A DNA stretch of 10,525 bases. Source: an uncultured Oscillospiraceae bacterium. GTDB lineage: Bacteria; Bacillota; Clostridia; Oscillospirales; Oscillospiraceae. The notes beneath the pieces are model-generated. The model saw only the letters and a list, made by a program, of their open reading frames with translations. It searched no databases and had not been told where the DNA came from. The stretch spans positions 1-10,525 of the forward strand of contig CAKTOF010000031.1 of assembly GCA_934589675.1 (NCBI GenBank), in the 5' to 3' direction. How positions within the stretch are numbered: the stretch's first letter is position 1; the number at the start of each line of letters is the position of its first letter. The translations under genes and the position numbers were made by a program. Below are positions 1 to 6,954 of this stretch, piece by piece.

Positions 1-20
1 GCGTGAGCGGCGCGGCAAAG
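1..20. repeat. Linker tail of the first repeat array
   Basis: These bases recur almost exactly at 205-226, directly in front of the next element copy (GCGTGAGCGG, then C or T, GCGGCAAA). The window therefore starts inside a tandem array, in the linker that joins two elements. No coding potential is seen here. Confidence 0.7.
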
Positions 21-164
21 CCTCCCCTGAAAGGGGAGGTGGCACGGCCGGTACGGCCGTGACGGAGAGGTTTTTCGCGGCTGCGAATTTCCGGAAGCGC
101 TCTGCAATGCGGCGGCTTTTCACCTCTCAGTCGGCTCCGCCGACAGCTCCCCTATCAGGGGAGC
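21..164 (+). repeat. Complete two-ended palindromic element, copy C1
   Basis: One full element. The left end (B end) has hairpin 1, with arms CCTCCCCT at 21-28 and AGGGGAGG at 32-39 around loop GAA. It is followed by hairpin 2 at 43-61 (8 bp, loop GTA). The right end (A end) is inverted: hairpin 2 at 130-144 (GTCGGC/GCCGAC) and hairpin 1 at 146-164 (GCTCCCCT/AGGGGAGC). The spacer 72-121 is closed by GAGAGGT (65-71) pairing with ACCTCTC (122-128). The spacer centre (GCGAATTTC) is shared with the copy at 10278-10427. This copy belongs to a divergent subfamily with shorter hairpin-1 loops and GAGAGG in place of GAGGGG. It is intergenic and non-coding. Whether it acts as DNA or RNA cannot be decided from sequence alone. 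Confidence 0.85.
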
Positions 165-226
165 CATTCGGAGGGCGCGGGGCGAAAATAAGCGCAGAGC
201 AAACGCGTGAGCGGTGCGGCAAAAAG
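165..226. repeat. Inter-element linker
   Basis: This stretch joins the A end of C1 to the B end of C2. Its last 22 bases repeat positions 1-20, so it is part of a tandem unit of about 205 bp. It carries a GGCGCGG...GCGAAAA segment loosely like the linkers in the other two arrays, but overall similarity to those is weak. No gene is seen. Confidence 0.55.
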
Positions 227-321
227 CCTCCCCTGAAAGGGGAGGTGGCACGGCGGAACGCCGTGACGGAGAGGTTTTTGCGGCCGCGAATTCCCGAAGC
301 GCCCTGCAATGCGGCGGCTTT
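227..321 (+). repeat. Truncated element copy C2 (B end and spacer only)
   Basis: Hairpin 1 at 227-245 is identical to that of C1. Hairpin 2 at 249-265 reads CACGGCG/CGCCGTG with loop GAA, so both arms differ from C1 while pairing is kept. The spacer matches C1 up to GCGGCGGCTTT at about 321. The sequence then changes and no A end follows, so the right half has been lost. The amidase promoter candidate starts about 24 bp further on. Confidence 0.8.
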
Positions 322-344
322 GCGGAAAAAAGTCGAAATAGCGG

Positions 345-373
345 TTGCGCATCCGGTTACGGTGTGGTAAAGT
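345..373 (+). promoter_or_regulatory. Candidate sigma-A promoter for the amidase
   Basis: TTGCGC (345-350) and TAAAGT (368-373) are separated by 17 bp, and a TGG directly before the -10 box looks like an extended -10. A start near 380 would give a leader of about 50 nt. The boxes are imperfect, so this is a candidate; it lies just after the truncated repeat copy. Confidence 0.45.
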
Positions 374-428
374 AATGGTTACAAATGATTACAAACTCGG
401 CGCGGCGCGCCGGAAAGGAACTGCCCCG

Positions 429-1847
429 ATGAGAAGACTCCGCCCGATCCTCCTGATGTTTGCGCTTGTGACGGCGCTGCTTGCGCTGCGCGCCGGCGCG
501 GGCGCCGTGACGCTGTATGTCGACAGCGACGGCAGCGCCGTCTATCGCCCGATGGACATCTCGCCGGCGCGCCTTGTCTGCGCGGGCGAGGCGCTCGAGA
601 GCGACATCCCGCCCTATATCACGAGCGGGCGGACGATGGTGCCCGTGCGGCTCATCGCCGAGACGCTCGGCGCGACGGTCGAGTGGCTGGGCGAGACGCG
701 GCAGGTTCGCATCACGGGCGGCGGGCACGTCGTGCTGCTCACGATCGGCTCGGCCGAGGCGGCCGTGGACGGCGAGGTGGCCGAGCTCTACGACGGCATC
801 CCGGCCGTCATCGCCTACGACGGGACGACGAAGCGGACGATGGTGCCGCTGCGCTTCGTGGCCGAGATGCTCGGCGCGGGCGCGGAATTTGACCGCGAGA
901 CGCGCTCGGTCGTCATCACGCCGGCGGGCAGCGAGACGGCGCGCGTTCTGTCCGTCGCGGCCGAGGGCGGCGCGGTGACGATCTGCTACGAGGGCGAATG
1001 CACGCCCGCGGTGTTTTCGCTGTCTGACCCCGAGCGCGTCGTCGTCGACTTCCCCGGCGGCGTGCTCGATCCGTCCATCCCCTACCGCACGGGTGTGGGC
1101 GGCGCGGCCGTCTCGGCCGTGCGCGCGAACCAGTACGACCACGGGTACGAAGGATATTCGCGCGTGGCGCGCGTCGTGCTCGACCTCGCGGGCAGCGTCA
1201 CGTTTTCCGGCCTTGCCGTCGACCTGACGCAGCCGGGCGTGGTCACGATCACGCCGACCGTCCAGCCGGAGCCTGAGCCGGAGCCGGACGCGCCCGCCGG
1301 GCCGCTCGTCGTGCTCGACGCCGGGCACGGCGGCTCCGACCCCGGCACGCAGGCGGCGGGGCTGGACGAAAAGGACTTAAACCTCGCCGTCGAGCGCCGC
1401 GTGGCGGAGCTGCTCACGGCCGCGGGCGTCCGCGCTGCGCGCACGCGCACGGCGGACGAGTATGTCACGCTCGCCGACCGCGCGCAGATGGCAAACGACC
1501 TTGGCGCGGAGCTGTTCGTGTCCATCCACACGAACGCCTCGGCCAGCTCCACGGAGTTTCACGGCGTCGAGACGTACTACCTCGCCGGCCGGCAGGACTC
1601 GCGCGCGCTGGCCGCGTGCCTGCACAGAAGCGTTCTGAGCGCGACGGGCGCGCATGACAACAGCCTGCGCACGGCTGGATTTTACGTCCTGCGCCACACG
1701 GATATGCCCGCCGCGCTCGTCGAGATGGGCTATGTCACGAACGAAGCGGAGCTTGCGCTTTTGCGCAGCGACGATTACCGCGAGGCGATCGCGCAGGGCA
1801 TCGCGGACGGCGTCGTGGCCTATCTCATGGAAAATGGCCTGCTCTGA
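429..1847 (+). CDS. Secreted N-acetylmuramoyl-L-alanine amidase (Amidase_3) with Cu-amine-oxidase-like and AMIN domains
   Basis: A zinc hydrolase that cleaves the bond between N-acetylmuramic acid and L-alanine in peptidoglycan, acting outside the membrane. The 472-residue product starts with a signal peptide (MRRLRP, hydrophobic ILLMFALVTALLAL, probable cleavage after AGAGA near residue 26). Two copper-amine-oxidase-N-like repeats follow at about 45-165, each with an R-T-M-V-P-[VL]-R motif, then an AMIN-like domain at about 170-275 and a Pro-Glu linker made of PE repeats near 280-290. The catalytic domain fills about 292-470. Expected zinc ligands are visible: H300 in DAGHGG, E314 in DEKD and H367 in SIHTN; the catalytic Glu is E432 in VEMGY. 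The start at 429 is chosen for AAAGGA 9 nt upstream and because the signal peptide begins there; in-frame upstream codons add only a charged stretch. It is probably a monocistronic gene for cell separation or wall turnover, since the next gene has its own promoter. AmiC- or CwlC-like naming is not justified. The domain assignment is firm; the exact physiological role is inferred. Confidence 0.93.
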   Translation: MRRLRPILLMFALVTALLALRAGAGAVTLYVDSDGSAVYRPMDISPARLVCAGEALESDIPPYITSGRTMVPVRLIAETLGATVEWLGETRQVRITGGGHVVLLTIGSAEAAVDGEVAELYDGIPAVIAYDGTTKRTMVPLRFVAEMLGAGAEFDRETRSVVITPAGSETARVLSVAAEGGAVTICYEGECTPAVFSLSDPERVVVDFPGGVLDPSIPYRTGVGGAAVSAVRANQYDHGYEGYSRVARVVLDLAGSVTFSGLAVDLTQPGVVTITPTVQPEPEPEPDAPAGPLVVLDAGHGGSDPGTQAAGLDEKDLNLAVERRVAELLTAAGVRAARTRTADEYVTLADRAQMANDLGAELFVSIHTNASASSTEFHGVETYYLAGRQDSRALAACLHRSVLSATGAHDNSLRTAGFYVLRHTDMPAALVEMGYVTNEAELALLRSDDYREAIAQGIADGVVAYLMENGLL

Positions 1848-1859
1848 AGGCCCGAAACG

Positions 1860-1881
1860 CCCGAAAATACGGGGATTTTTT
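1860..1881 (+). terminator. Weak intrinsic terminator candidate after the amidase
   Basis: A short stem CCCG/CGGG (1860-1863 with 1870-1873, loop AAAATA) is followed by GA and six T. The T run is good but the stem is only 4 bp, so termination may be leaky or rely on NusA or Rho. Confidence 0.35.
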
Positions 1882-1892
1882 GAAATCTCCTA

Positions 1893-1921
1893 TTGCATTC
1901 GGATTTTCCGCGTGGTATAAT
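1893..1921 (+). promoter_or_regulatory. Strong sigma-A promoter of the rimP-ribF operon
   Basis: TTGCAT (1893-1898), a 17-bp spacer and a perfect TATAAT (1916-1921), with TGG before the -10 box giving an extended -10. It lies in the most AT-rich part of the window. Transcription should start near 1927-1930, giving a leader of about 70 nt before rimP. No other equally good promoter was seen inside the operon. Confidence 0.85.
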
Positions 1922-1947
1922 CACAATATATTAGAGTAGACTTGACT

Positions 1948-1976
1948 AAGAGTGGGGTTGCACCCCACTCTTTCTT
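1948..1976 (+). terminator. Leader hairpin, candidate NusA-dependent attenuator
   Basis: A perfect 10-bp stem (AAGAGTGGGG at 1948-1957 with CCCCACTCTT at 1963-1972, loop TTGCA) is followed by a T tract broken by a C (TTTCTT). It lies between the operon promoter and rimP, so full termination would silence the operon. In Bacillus subtilis, NusA is known to control its own operon through a leader terminator of this kind, and broken U tracts are typical of NusA-dependent sites. Direct regulation here is inferred from position and shape. Confidence 0.7.
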
Positions 1977-1990
1977 CGTGAAATGGGGAG
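1963..1990 (+). promoter_or_regulatory. Alternative leader pairing that would mask the rimP ribosome binding site
   Basis: CCCCA (1963-1967) can pair with TGGGG (1984-1988), and TTTC (1971-1974) with GAAA (1980-1983), leaving a 3-nt bulge. This covers GGGGAG (1985-1990), the likely Shine-Dalgarno of rimP. The fold uses the right arm of the leader hairpin, so the two structures exclude each other. The pairing is seen in the sequence; its use in the cell is inferred. Confidence 0.35.
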
Positions 1991-1998
1991 TTTTTGCC

Positions 1999-2454
1999 AT
2001 GAAGGTGACCGATACCGTCCGGGAATTTGCCCGGCCGATCGTGGAGTCGCTCGGCTGCACGCTGTGGGACGTCGAGTATGTCCGCGAGGGCGGCGAGTGG
2101 TTTCTGCGGCTGTACATTGATAAGCGCGGCGGCGTGAGCATCGACGACTGCGAGGCCGTCTCCCGCGCGCTTGACCCCGTGCTCGACGAGCGCGACCCCA
2201 TCCCGGACAGCTACAACTTCGAGGTCAGCTCCGCGGGGCTCGACCGCGCGCTCAGGGCGCCGGAGCACTTTGCCCTCTGCATGGGGCAGGACGTCGACGT
2301 CCGGCTCTACCGCGCCAGAGACGGCGCCAAGGAGCTGTCCGGCCGCCTGACGGGCTATGGCGAGGCCGGCCGCGTGACGATCGAGCAGGCGGGCAAGTCC
2401 GTGACACTGGAAAAATCCGAGGTCGCGCAGGTGCGGCTCCGGGTCGAGTTTTAA
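1999..2454 (+). CDS. rimP: Ribosome maturation factor RimP
   Basis: RimP binds the 30S subunit and helps the late assembly of its head. The 151-residue protein has the usual length and two-domain form: an alpha/beta N-terminal domain to about residue 80, containing LRLYIDKRGGVSIDDCEAVS and the family motif EVSSAGLDRAL (commonly EVSSPGLDRPL), then a small SH3-like C-terminal domain with VDVRLYR and GRLTGYG. The ATG at 1999 follows GGGGAG by 8 nt and gives the normal N-terminus MKVTDTVREFA. An in-frame TTG at 1942 was rejected because it lies at the leader hairpin and has no ribosome binding site. It is the first gene of the operon, 17 nt before nusA; rimP-nusA linkage is general in bacteria. 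Confidence 0.97.
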   Translation: MKVTDTVREFARPIVESLGCTLWDVEYVREGGEWFLRLYIDKRGGVSIDDCEAVSRALDPVLDERDPIPDSYNFEVSSAGLDRALRAPEHFALCMGQDVDVRLYRARDGAKELSGRLTGYGEAGRVTIEQAGKSVTLEKSEVAQVRLRVEF

Positions 2455-2471
2455 GGGAGGAACCGAGAAAA

Positions 2472-3623
2472 ATGATCAACAGTGAGATCTTCTCCGCGCT
2501 CGCGCAGCTGGAAAAAGAGCGCGGCATCCCGCAGAAGTACATGATCGAAAAGATCGCGCAGGCTCTCACGGCCGCGTACAAGAAAGACCGCGACGGCTAT
2601 GTGGACAATGTGTCCGTCGAGCTGAGCGATGACAACATCCGCATGTACGTCCAGAAGGAGGTCGTCGACGAGGTCATCACCCCGGCCACGGAGATCACGC
2701 TCGAGGCCGCGCGCAAGATCGACCCGACGGCGCAGCTCGGCGACCTCATCGGCGTGGACATCGAGACGAAGGACTTCGGCCGCATCGCCGCGCAGACGGC
2801 CAAGCAGGTCATCATCCAGGGCATCCGCGAGGCAGAGCGCGGCATGATCTTCGAGAGCTTCTCGTCGAAGGAGCACGAGATCCTGACCGGCACCGTGCTT
2901 CGCATCGAGCCGAAGGCCGGCGACATGACCGTCCGCATCGGCACCGGCGCCGACCGCACGGACGCGTACCTCGCCGCGAGCGAGCAGGTGCGCGGCGAGG
3001 TCTATCACGAGGGCGACCTCATCCGCGTCTACGTCGTCGAGGTGCGCCGCTCCACGCGCGGGCCGCAGGTCATCGTCTCGCGCACGCATCCGGGCCTTGT
3101 CAAGCGCCTGTTCGAGCTTGAGGTCCCCGAGATCGCGTCCGGCCTGGTCGAGATCCGCTCCATCGCGCGCGAGGCCGGCTCCCGCACGAAGCTGGCCGTG
3201 TGGTCGGGCGACGAGAATGTCGACCCCGTCGGCGCGTGCGTCGGCAACCGCGGCGGCCGCGTGGGCGCCATCGTCGACGAGCTGCGCGGCGAGAAGATGG
3301 ACATCGTTACCTGGTCGGACGACCCGGCCGAGTTCATCGCCGCGGCGCTCTCGCCGGCAGACGTGCTGGAGGTCCGCCTCGTTCCGGGGCAGAAGGCCTG
3401 CCGCGCCATCGTGCCGGACGATCAGCTCTCGCTCGCCATCGGCAAGGAGGGCCAGAACGCCCGCCTCGCCGCCCGCCTGACCGGCTACAAGATCGACATC
3501 AAGCCCGCCAGTGCGGCCGACGACGAGCCGATGCCCGAGGGCGCGCCCATCGAGCCGGAGATCGAGCCGGAGGAGCCGGAGACGGCCGGGACGGCCGAGG
3601 ACGAGACCCCGGCCGAAGAATAA
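2472..3623 (+). CDS. nusA: Transcription termination/antitermination factor NusA
   Basis: NusA binds RNA polymerase and nascent RNA, promotes pausing and intrinsic termination, and takes part in antitermination. The 383 residues hold the N-terminal polymerase-binding domain (about 1-125), an S1 domain (about 135-200, with VIVSRTHPGLVKRLFE at its end) and two KH domains. KH1 carries VGNRGGRV at 257-264 and KH2 carries IGKEGQN at 323-329. An acidic Glu/Pro-rich tail fills about 348-383; the two C-terminal acidic repeats of the E. coli protein are absent, as is normal for Firmicutes. The ATG follows GGGAGG by 11 nt. Given the leader hairpin at 1948-1976, NusA probably feeds back on this operon (inference). 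Confidence 0.98.
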   Translation: MINSEIFSALAQLEKERGIPQKYMIEKIAQALTAAYKKDRDGYVDNVSVELSDDNIRMYVQKEVVDEVITPATEITLEAARKIDPTAQLGDLIGVDIETKDFGRIAAQTAKQVIIQGIREAERGMIFESFSSKEHEILTGTVLRIEPKAGDMTVRIGTGADRTDAYLAASEQVRGEVYHEGDLIRVYVVEVRRSTRGPQVIVSRTHPGLVKRLFELEVPEIASGLVEIRSIAREAGSRTKLAVWSGDENVDPVGACVGNRGGRVGAIVDELRGEKMDIVTWSDDPAEFIAAALSPADVLEVRLVPGQKACRAIVPDDQLSLAIGKEGQNARLAARLTGYKIDIKPASAADDEPMPEGAPIEPEIEPEEPETAGTAEDETPAEE

Positions 3624-3650
3624 AAAAACCGCACGAGAGGAGGCCTTGCC

Positions 3651-3926
3651 GTGCCAAAGAAAATACCGATGCGCCAGTGCGTCGGCTGCCGCGAGATGAA
3701 GCCGAAGAAGGAGCTTGTCCGCGTCGTCCGCGCGCCGGACGGCGGCGCCATTACGCTCGACTTCCGCGGCAAGGCGCCGGGGCGCGGGGCGTATGTCTGC
3801 CCGGATGCGCAGTGCCTGAAGAAGGCCATCCGCTCGAAGGCGCTTGAGCGCGCGTTCGACACGGCCATCCCGCAGGACGTCTACGACGCGCTCGAGCGCA
3901 GAATGGAGGCGGGCGACGATGCATGA
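3651..3926 (+). CDS. rnpM: YlxR-family RNA-binding protein RnpM
   Basis: A small basic protein (91 residues) of the YlxR/DUF448 family. The B. subtilis member was renamed RnpM after being shown to bind and modulate the RNA part of RNase P. Family marks are present: RQCVGCR near the N-terminus (C10, C13), GKAPGRGAYVC and a second cysteine pair (C50, C55), and a KALERAF helix. The four cysteines could bind a metal, but this is not shown. The start is GTG at 3651, placed 7 nt after GAGAGGAGG. It sits 27 nt after nusA and overlaps ylxQ by 8 nt, the standard order in Firmicutes. The older symbol is ylxR. Confidence 0.93.
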   Translation: MPKKIPMRQCVGCREMKPKKELVRVVRAPDGGAITLDFRGKAPGRGAYVCPDAQCLKKAIRSKALERAFDTAIPQDVYDALERRMEAGDDA

Positions 3927-4317
3927 AAACCGCGCGCTCAACCTCCTGAGCCTCGCCAAAAAGGGCGGCAACCTCGTCACGGGCGAGGAGGGCGTCGGCG
4001 CGGCCTGCCATCGCGGCAAGGTGCGCCTCATCATCTGCGCGTGCGACGCGTCAGAGAACGCCGCGCGCCGCGCGCGCGGCTGGGCGGAGAGCTGCTCCGT
4101 CCCGTGCGTCCGCCCGGAGGGCATTACGAAGCAGGCGCTCGGCGCGGCGCTCGGCAAGGCCGTGTGCGCGCTGGCCGGCATCACCGAGCGAAAGCTCGCC
4201 GCGGCCTTTGTCCGCGCGCTGCCGGATGCAGAACACTACGACGGGCTGCTCGCGCAGCTCGAACGCCGGCCCGGCCGGCGCCATATGGGAGAGAAACAGT
4301 TGGAGGTGGCTGAATGA
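3919..4317 (+). CDS. ylxQ: L7Ae/L30e-family RNA-binding protein YlxQ
   Basis: A probable kink-turn RNA-binding protein of the ribosomal L7Ae family. Its cellular target is not established. The 132 residues include the family-like NLLSLAKKGGNLVTGEE, KVRLIICACDASEN, a cysteine-proline segment (SVPCVRPE) and GAALGKAVCALAGI. The fold ends near residue 103. A tail of about 28 residues (ERRPGRRHMGEKQLEVAE) makes it longer than the roughly 100-residue B. subtilis protein. ATG 3919 is chosen because GGAGG lies 9 nt upstream and the family N-terminus begins there; it overlaps the end of rnpM by 8 nt and its own stop overlaps the infB start (ATGA). The coupling suggests translation tied to both neighbours. 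Confidence 0.88.
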   Translation: MHENRALNLLSLAKKGGNLVTGEEGVGAACHRGKVRLIICACDASENAARRARGWAESCSVPCVRPEGITKQALGAALGKAVCALAGITERKLAAAFVRALPDAEHYDGLLAQLERRPGRRHMGEKQLEVAE

Positions 4318-6686
4318 GTACGTTCGGAAAATACCGCGTCGGGGAGATGGCCAAGGATCTTGGCGTCCCGACCAAAACCATAACGGAGCTGGCAGGCGAG
4401 TTTTTTGAAAAGCCGAAGAGCTCGCAGCAGGTGCTCACGGAGGAGCAGCTGAACCTGATGTTTGACGTGCTGACGCAGCGCAACCAGATCGACTCGATCG
4501 AGCAGGTCTTTGCGGTCGCGCCGGTCGTGAGCGCGCCGGAGAAGAAGCCGGCCGAGCCGAAGCCGGCGGAGCCTGCCCAGATGCAGCCGCAGCAGGGCGC
4601 AAAGCCCGCCGCGCAGCAGCAGAACAAGCCGCAGGGCGGCCAGCAGGGCGGCCAGAATGCGCAGCAGCAGCCGAAGAAGCAGCCCGAGCCGCAGCGCCGC
4701 CGCGAGCGCCGCGTCGTCGACACGTCGGCCGTCACGGTCAATACCTCCCGCTTCGACGACGTCGACAACCTCGTCTCCGAGCGCGTGCAGAACTATCAGG
4801 GCGGCAAGCAGAAGATCGGCGGCAACAAGAATAACCGCGGCGGCGGCAATAAGCGCGGCAATTTCAAGGGCTCGAAGTCCCGCAACGAGGAGCAGGAGAA
4901 GATGCGCCGCCTCCAGCTCGAGATCATCAAGAAAACGCCGCTGACCGTCAAGATCCCGGACGAGATCTCCGTCGGCGAGCTGGCCTCGCGCATGAAGAAA
5001 ACGGGCGCCGAGGTCGTCAAGCAGCTCATCAAGCTCGGCATCATGGCCTCCGTCTCGCAGGTCATCGACTATGACACGGCCGCGCTCGTCGCCATGGAGC
5101 TTGGCTGCAAGGTCGAAAAAGAGGTGTTCGTCACCATCGAGGAGAAGCTCATCGACCAGCACGACGACGATGACACCGAGCTCCAGCCGCGCAGCCCCGT
5201 CGTCGTCGTCATGGGTCACGTCGACCACGGCAAGACGAGCCTGCTCGACCGTATCCGCCACACGAGCGTCGTCTCCGGCGAGGCCGGCGGCATCACGCAG
5301 CACATCGGCGCTTACACGGTCGAAATTAACGGCAATCCCATCACGTTCCTCGACACGCCGGGCCACGAGGCCTTCACGTCCATGCGCGCCCGCGGCGCCA
5401 TGTGTACCGACGTGGCGATCCTGGTCGTCGCGGCCGACGACGGCATCATGCCGCAGACCATCGAGGCCATCAACCACGCCAAGGCGGCCGGCGTGCCGAT
5501 CATCGTGGCCATCAACAAGATGGATAAGCACGGCGCCAACCCCGACCGCATCAAGCAGCAGCTCATGGAGCACGAGCTCATCCCCGAGGAGTACGGCGGC
5601 GACACGATCTGCTGCCCCATCTCCGCCAAGACGGGCGAGGGCATCGACAACCTGCTTGAAATGGTCATCCTGACGGCCGAGATGCGCGAGCTCAAGGCCA
5701 ACCCGAACCGCGCCGGCCACGGCACGGTCATCGAGGCGCGGCTGGACAAGACGCGCGGCCCGGTCGCGACGCTGCTCGTCCAGAACGGCACGCTCCATCA
5801 GGGCGACATCATCATCGCCGGCACGGCCGTCGGCCGCGTGCGCGTCATGACCGACGACAAGGGCAAGTCCATCAAGCACGCCGGCCCGTCCGTCCCGGTC
5901 GAGATCACCGGCCTGAGCGAGACGCCGAGCGCCGGCGACGAATTCGACGCCGTCGCCGACGAGCGCATGGCGCGCGAGCTCGTCGAGCAGCGCAAGGAGA
6001 AGCAGAAGACCGCCGCGGCCAACGCCATGACGAAGGTCACGCTCGACAACCTGTTCTCGCAGATGCAGCAGGGCGAGATGAAGCAGCTCAACCTCATCGT
6101 CAAGGCCGACGTCCAGGGCTCGGCCGAGGCCGTCAAGGCCAGCCTCGAGAAGCTCAGCAACGAGGAGGTCCGCGTCAAGGTCATCCACGCGGGCGTCGGC
6201 GCCATCTCCGAGTCCGACATCCTGCTCGCCTCGACGTCCAACGCCATCGTCGTCGGCTTCAACGTCCGCCCGGAGGCCTCCGCGGCGGCGCACGCCCAGC
6301 GCGACGGCGTCGACCTGCGCATGTACCGCGTCATCTACGACGCCATCGACGAGATCACCGCGGCCATGAAGGGCATGCTCGCCCCGAAGTTCCGCGAGGC
6401 CATCATCGGCCACGCCGAGGTGCGCATGACCTACAAGGTCTCCTCCGTCGGCACCGTCGCCGGCTGCTACGTCAAAGACGGCAAGATCGACCGCAACGCC
6501 CAGGTCCGCGTCCTGCGCGACAACATCGTCATCCACGAGGGCGTCGTCGGCTCGCTCCAGCGCTTCAAGGACTCCGTCAAGGAGGTCACCGCCGGCTACG
6601 AGTGCGGCATGAGCATCGAAAAGTTCAACGACATCAAAGAGGGCGACATCTTCGAGTGCTTCGTGATGGAGCAGATCAAGGACTGA
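4314..6686 (+). CDS. infB: Translation initiation factor IF-2
   Basis: IF-2 is the GTPase that brings formyl-Met-tRNA to the 30S subunit and drives subunit joining. The 790-residue protein has an IF2_N domain (about 1-55), a disordered Gln/Pro/Lys-rich stretch (about 75-130), a Gly/Asn/Arg-rich stretch (about 160-190) and a second IF2_N-like domain (about 205-265). The G domain follows with every motif visible: GHVDHGKT at 301-308, GGITQHIGAY, DTPGH at 347-351, NKMD at 401-404 and SAK at 437-439. Domains II, III, C1 and C2 complete it, with MYRVIYDAIDEI and a C-terminal IKEGDIFECFVMEQ. The length lies between those of B. subtilis and E. coli IF-2. GGAGG stands 7 nt before the ATG. Downstream, the usual tight operon packing is broken by repeats before rbfA. 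Confidence 0.99.
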   Translation: MSTFGKYRVGEMAKDLGVPTKTITELAGEFFEKPKSSQQVLTEEQLNLMFDVLTQRNQIDSIEQVFAVAPVVSAPEKKPAEPKPAEPAQMQPQQGAKPAAQQQNKPQGGQQGGQNAQQQPKKQPEPQRRRERRVVDTSAVTVNTSRFDDVDNLVSERVQNYQGGKQKIGGNKNNRGGGNKRGNFKGSKSRNEEQEKMRRLQLEIIKKTPLTVKIPDEISVGELASRMKKTGAEVVKQLIKLGIMASVSQVIDYDTAALVAMELGCKVEKEVFVTIEEKLIDQHDDDDTELQPRSPVVVVMGHVDHGKTSLLDRIRHTSVVSGEAGGITQHIGAYTVEINGNPITFLDTPGHEAFTSMRARGAMCTDVAILVVAADDGIMPQTIEAINHAKAAGVPIIVAINKMDKHGANPDRIKQQLMEHELIPEEYGGDTICCPISAKTGEGIDNLLEMVILTAEMRELKANPNRAGHGTVIEARLDKTRGPVATLLVQNGTLHQGDIIIAGTAVGRVRVMTDDKGKSIKHAGPSVPVEITGLSETPSAGDEFDAVADERMARELVEQRKEKQKTAAANAMTKVTLDNLFSQMQQGEMKQLNLIVKADVQGSAEAVKASLEKLSNEEVRVKVIHAGVGAISESDILLASTSNAIVVGFNVRPEASAAAHAQRDGVDLRMYRVIYDAIDEITAAMKGMLAPKFREAIIGHAEVRMTYKVSSVGTVAGCYVKDGKIDRNAQVRVLRDNIVIHEGVVGSLQRFKDSVKEVTAGYECGMSIEKFNDIKEGDIFECFVMEQIKD

Positions 6687-6698
6687 GGTCCCTCCATT

Positions 6699-6780
6699 GC
6701 ACCGCGCCCAAAATACCTCCCCTGTGCAAGGGGAGGTGGCACGGCCGTGAGGCCGTGACGGAGGGGTTGGCGGGACGCGG
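6699..6780 (+). repeat. Partial element copy C3 (linker tail plus B end) in the infB-rbfA gap
   Basis: The linker tail GCACCGCGCCCAAAATA (6699-6715) leads into hairpin 1 (CCTCCCCT/AGGGGAGG, 6716-6736, loop GTGCA) and hairpin 2 (CACGGCC/GGCCGTG, 6740-6757, loop GTGA). GAGGGGTTGGCGGGACGCG follows, then the sequence jumps into the end of a linker (GGCGAAAACCTGCACC). The right half of the spacer and the A end are missing. The linker tail is repeated at 6790-6806 before the next copy. Confidence 0.85.
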
Positions 6781-6806
6781 CGAAAACCTGCACCGCGCCC
6801 AAAATA

Positions 6807-6954
6807 CCTCCCCTGTGTAAGGGGAGGTGGCTCGCCGCAAGGCGAGTCGGAGGGGTTGGCGGGACGCGCTGCATATTTCGGACGCGCCCTGCGAGCTTTC
6901 AAGCTCCAACCCCTCAGTCAGCTTCGCTGACAGCTCCCCTTGCACAGGGGAGCT
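6807..6954 (+). repeat. Complete two-ended palindromic element, copy C4
   Basis: B end: hairpin 1 at 6807-6827 and hairpin 2 at 6831-6846 (CTCGCC/GGCGAG, loop GCAA). A end, inverted: hairpin 2 at 6917-6931 (GTCAGC/GCTGAC) and hairpin 1 at 6932-6954 (AGCTCCCCT/AGGGGAGCT). The spacer is closed by GAGGGGTTGG (6850-6859) with CCAACCCCTC (6906-6915), 10 perfect pairs, and holds a small GAGCT/AGCTC hairpin at 6893-6906. The whole copy is close to the reverse complement of 10278-10427. It lies inside the operon transcript, so RNA polymerase must read through it to reach rbfA. Confidence 0.88.

Noticed and set aside
59..370. A 103-codon open frame in the first repeat array
   Set aside because: It is made of hairpin repeats (C1, C2) and linker; its codons follow the palindromes and there is no ribosome binding site.
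345..428. In-frame upstream starts for the amidase
   Set aside because: They overlap the promoter candidate, lack a ribosome binding site and would bury the signal peptide 28 residues inside the protein.
1942..1998. An in-frame upstream TTG start for rimP
   Set aside because: It would translate through the leader hairpin, has no Shine-Dalgarno and adds residues not found in RimP; ATG 1999 gives the family N-terminus.
2451..4184. A 577-codon open frame on the minus strand across nusA, rnpM and ylxQ
   Set aside because: Same composition effect; it spans three intact plus-strand genes and shows no domain or ribosome binding site.
6716..6736. Hairpin 1 as an intrinsic terminator of infB
   Set aside because: The stem is strong but is followed by TGGCACGG, not a T run; the same hairpin occurs in both orientations and away from gene ends.
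4236..6902. An 888-codon open frame on the minus strand across infB
   Set aside because: It mirrors infB. High G+C at third positions removes stop codons from the opposite strand. The translation is Asp/Leu/Arg/Ala/His-rich with no recognisable domain, while the plus strand encodes a full IF-2.
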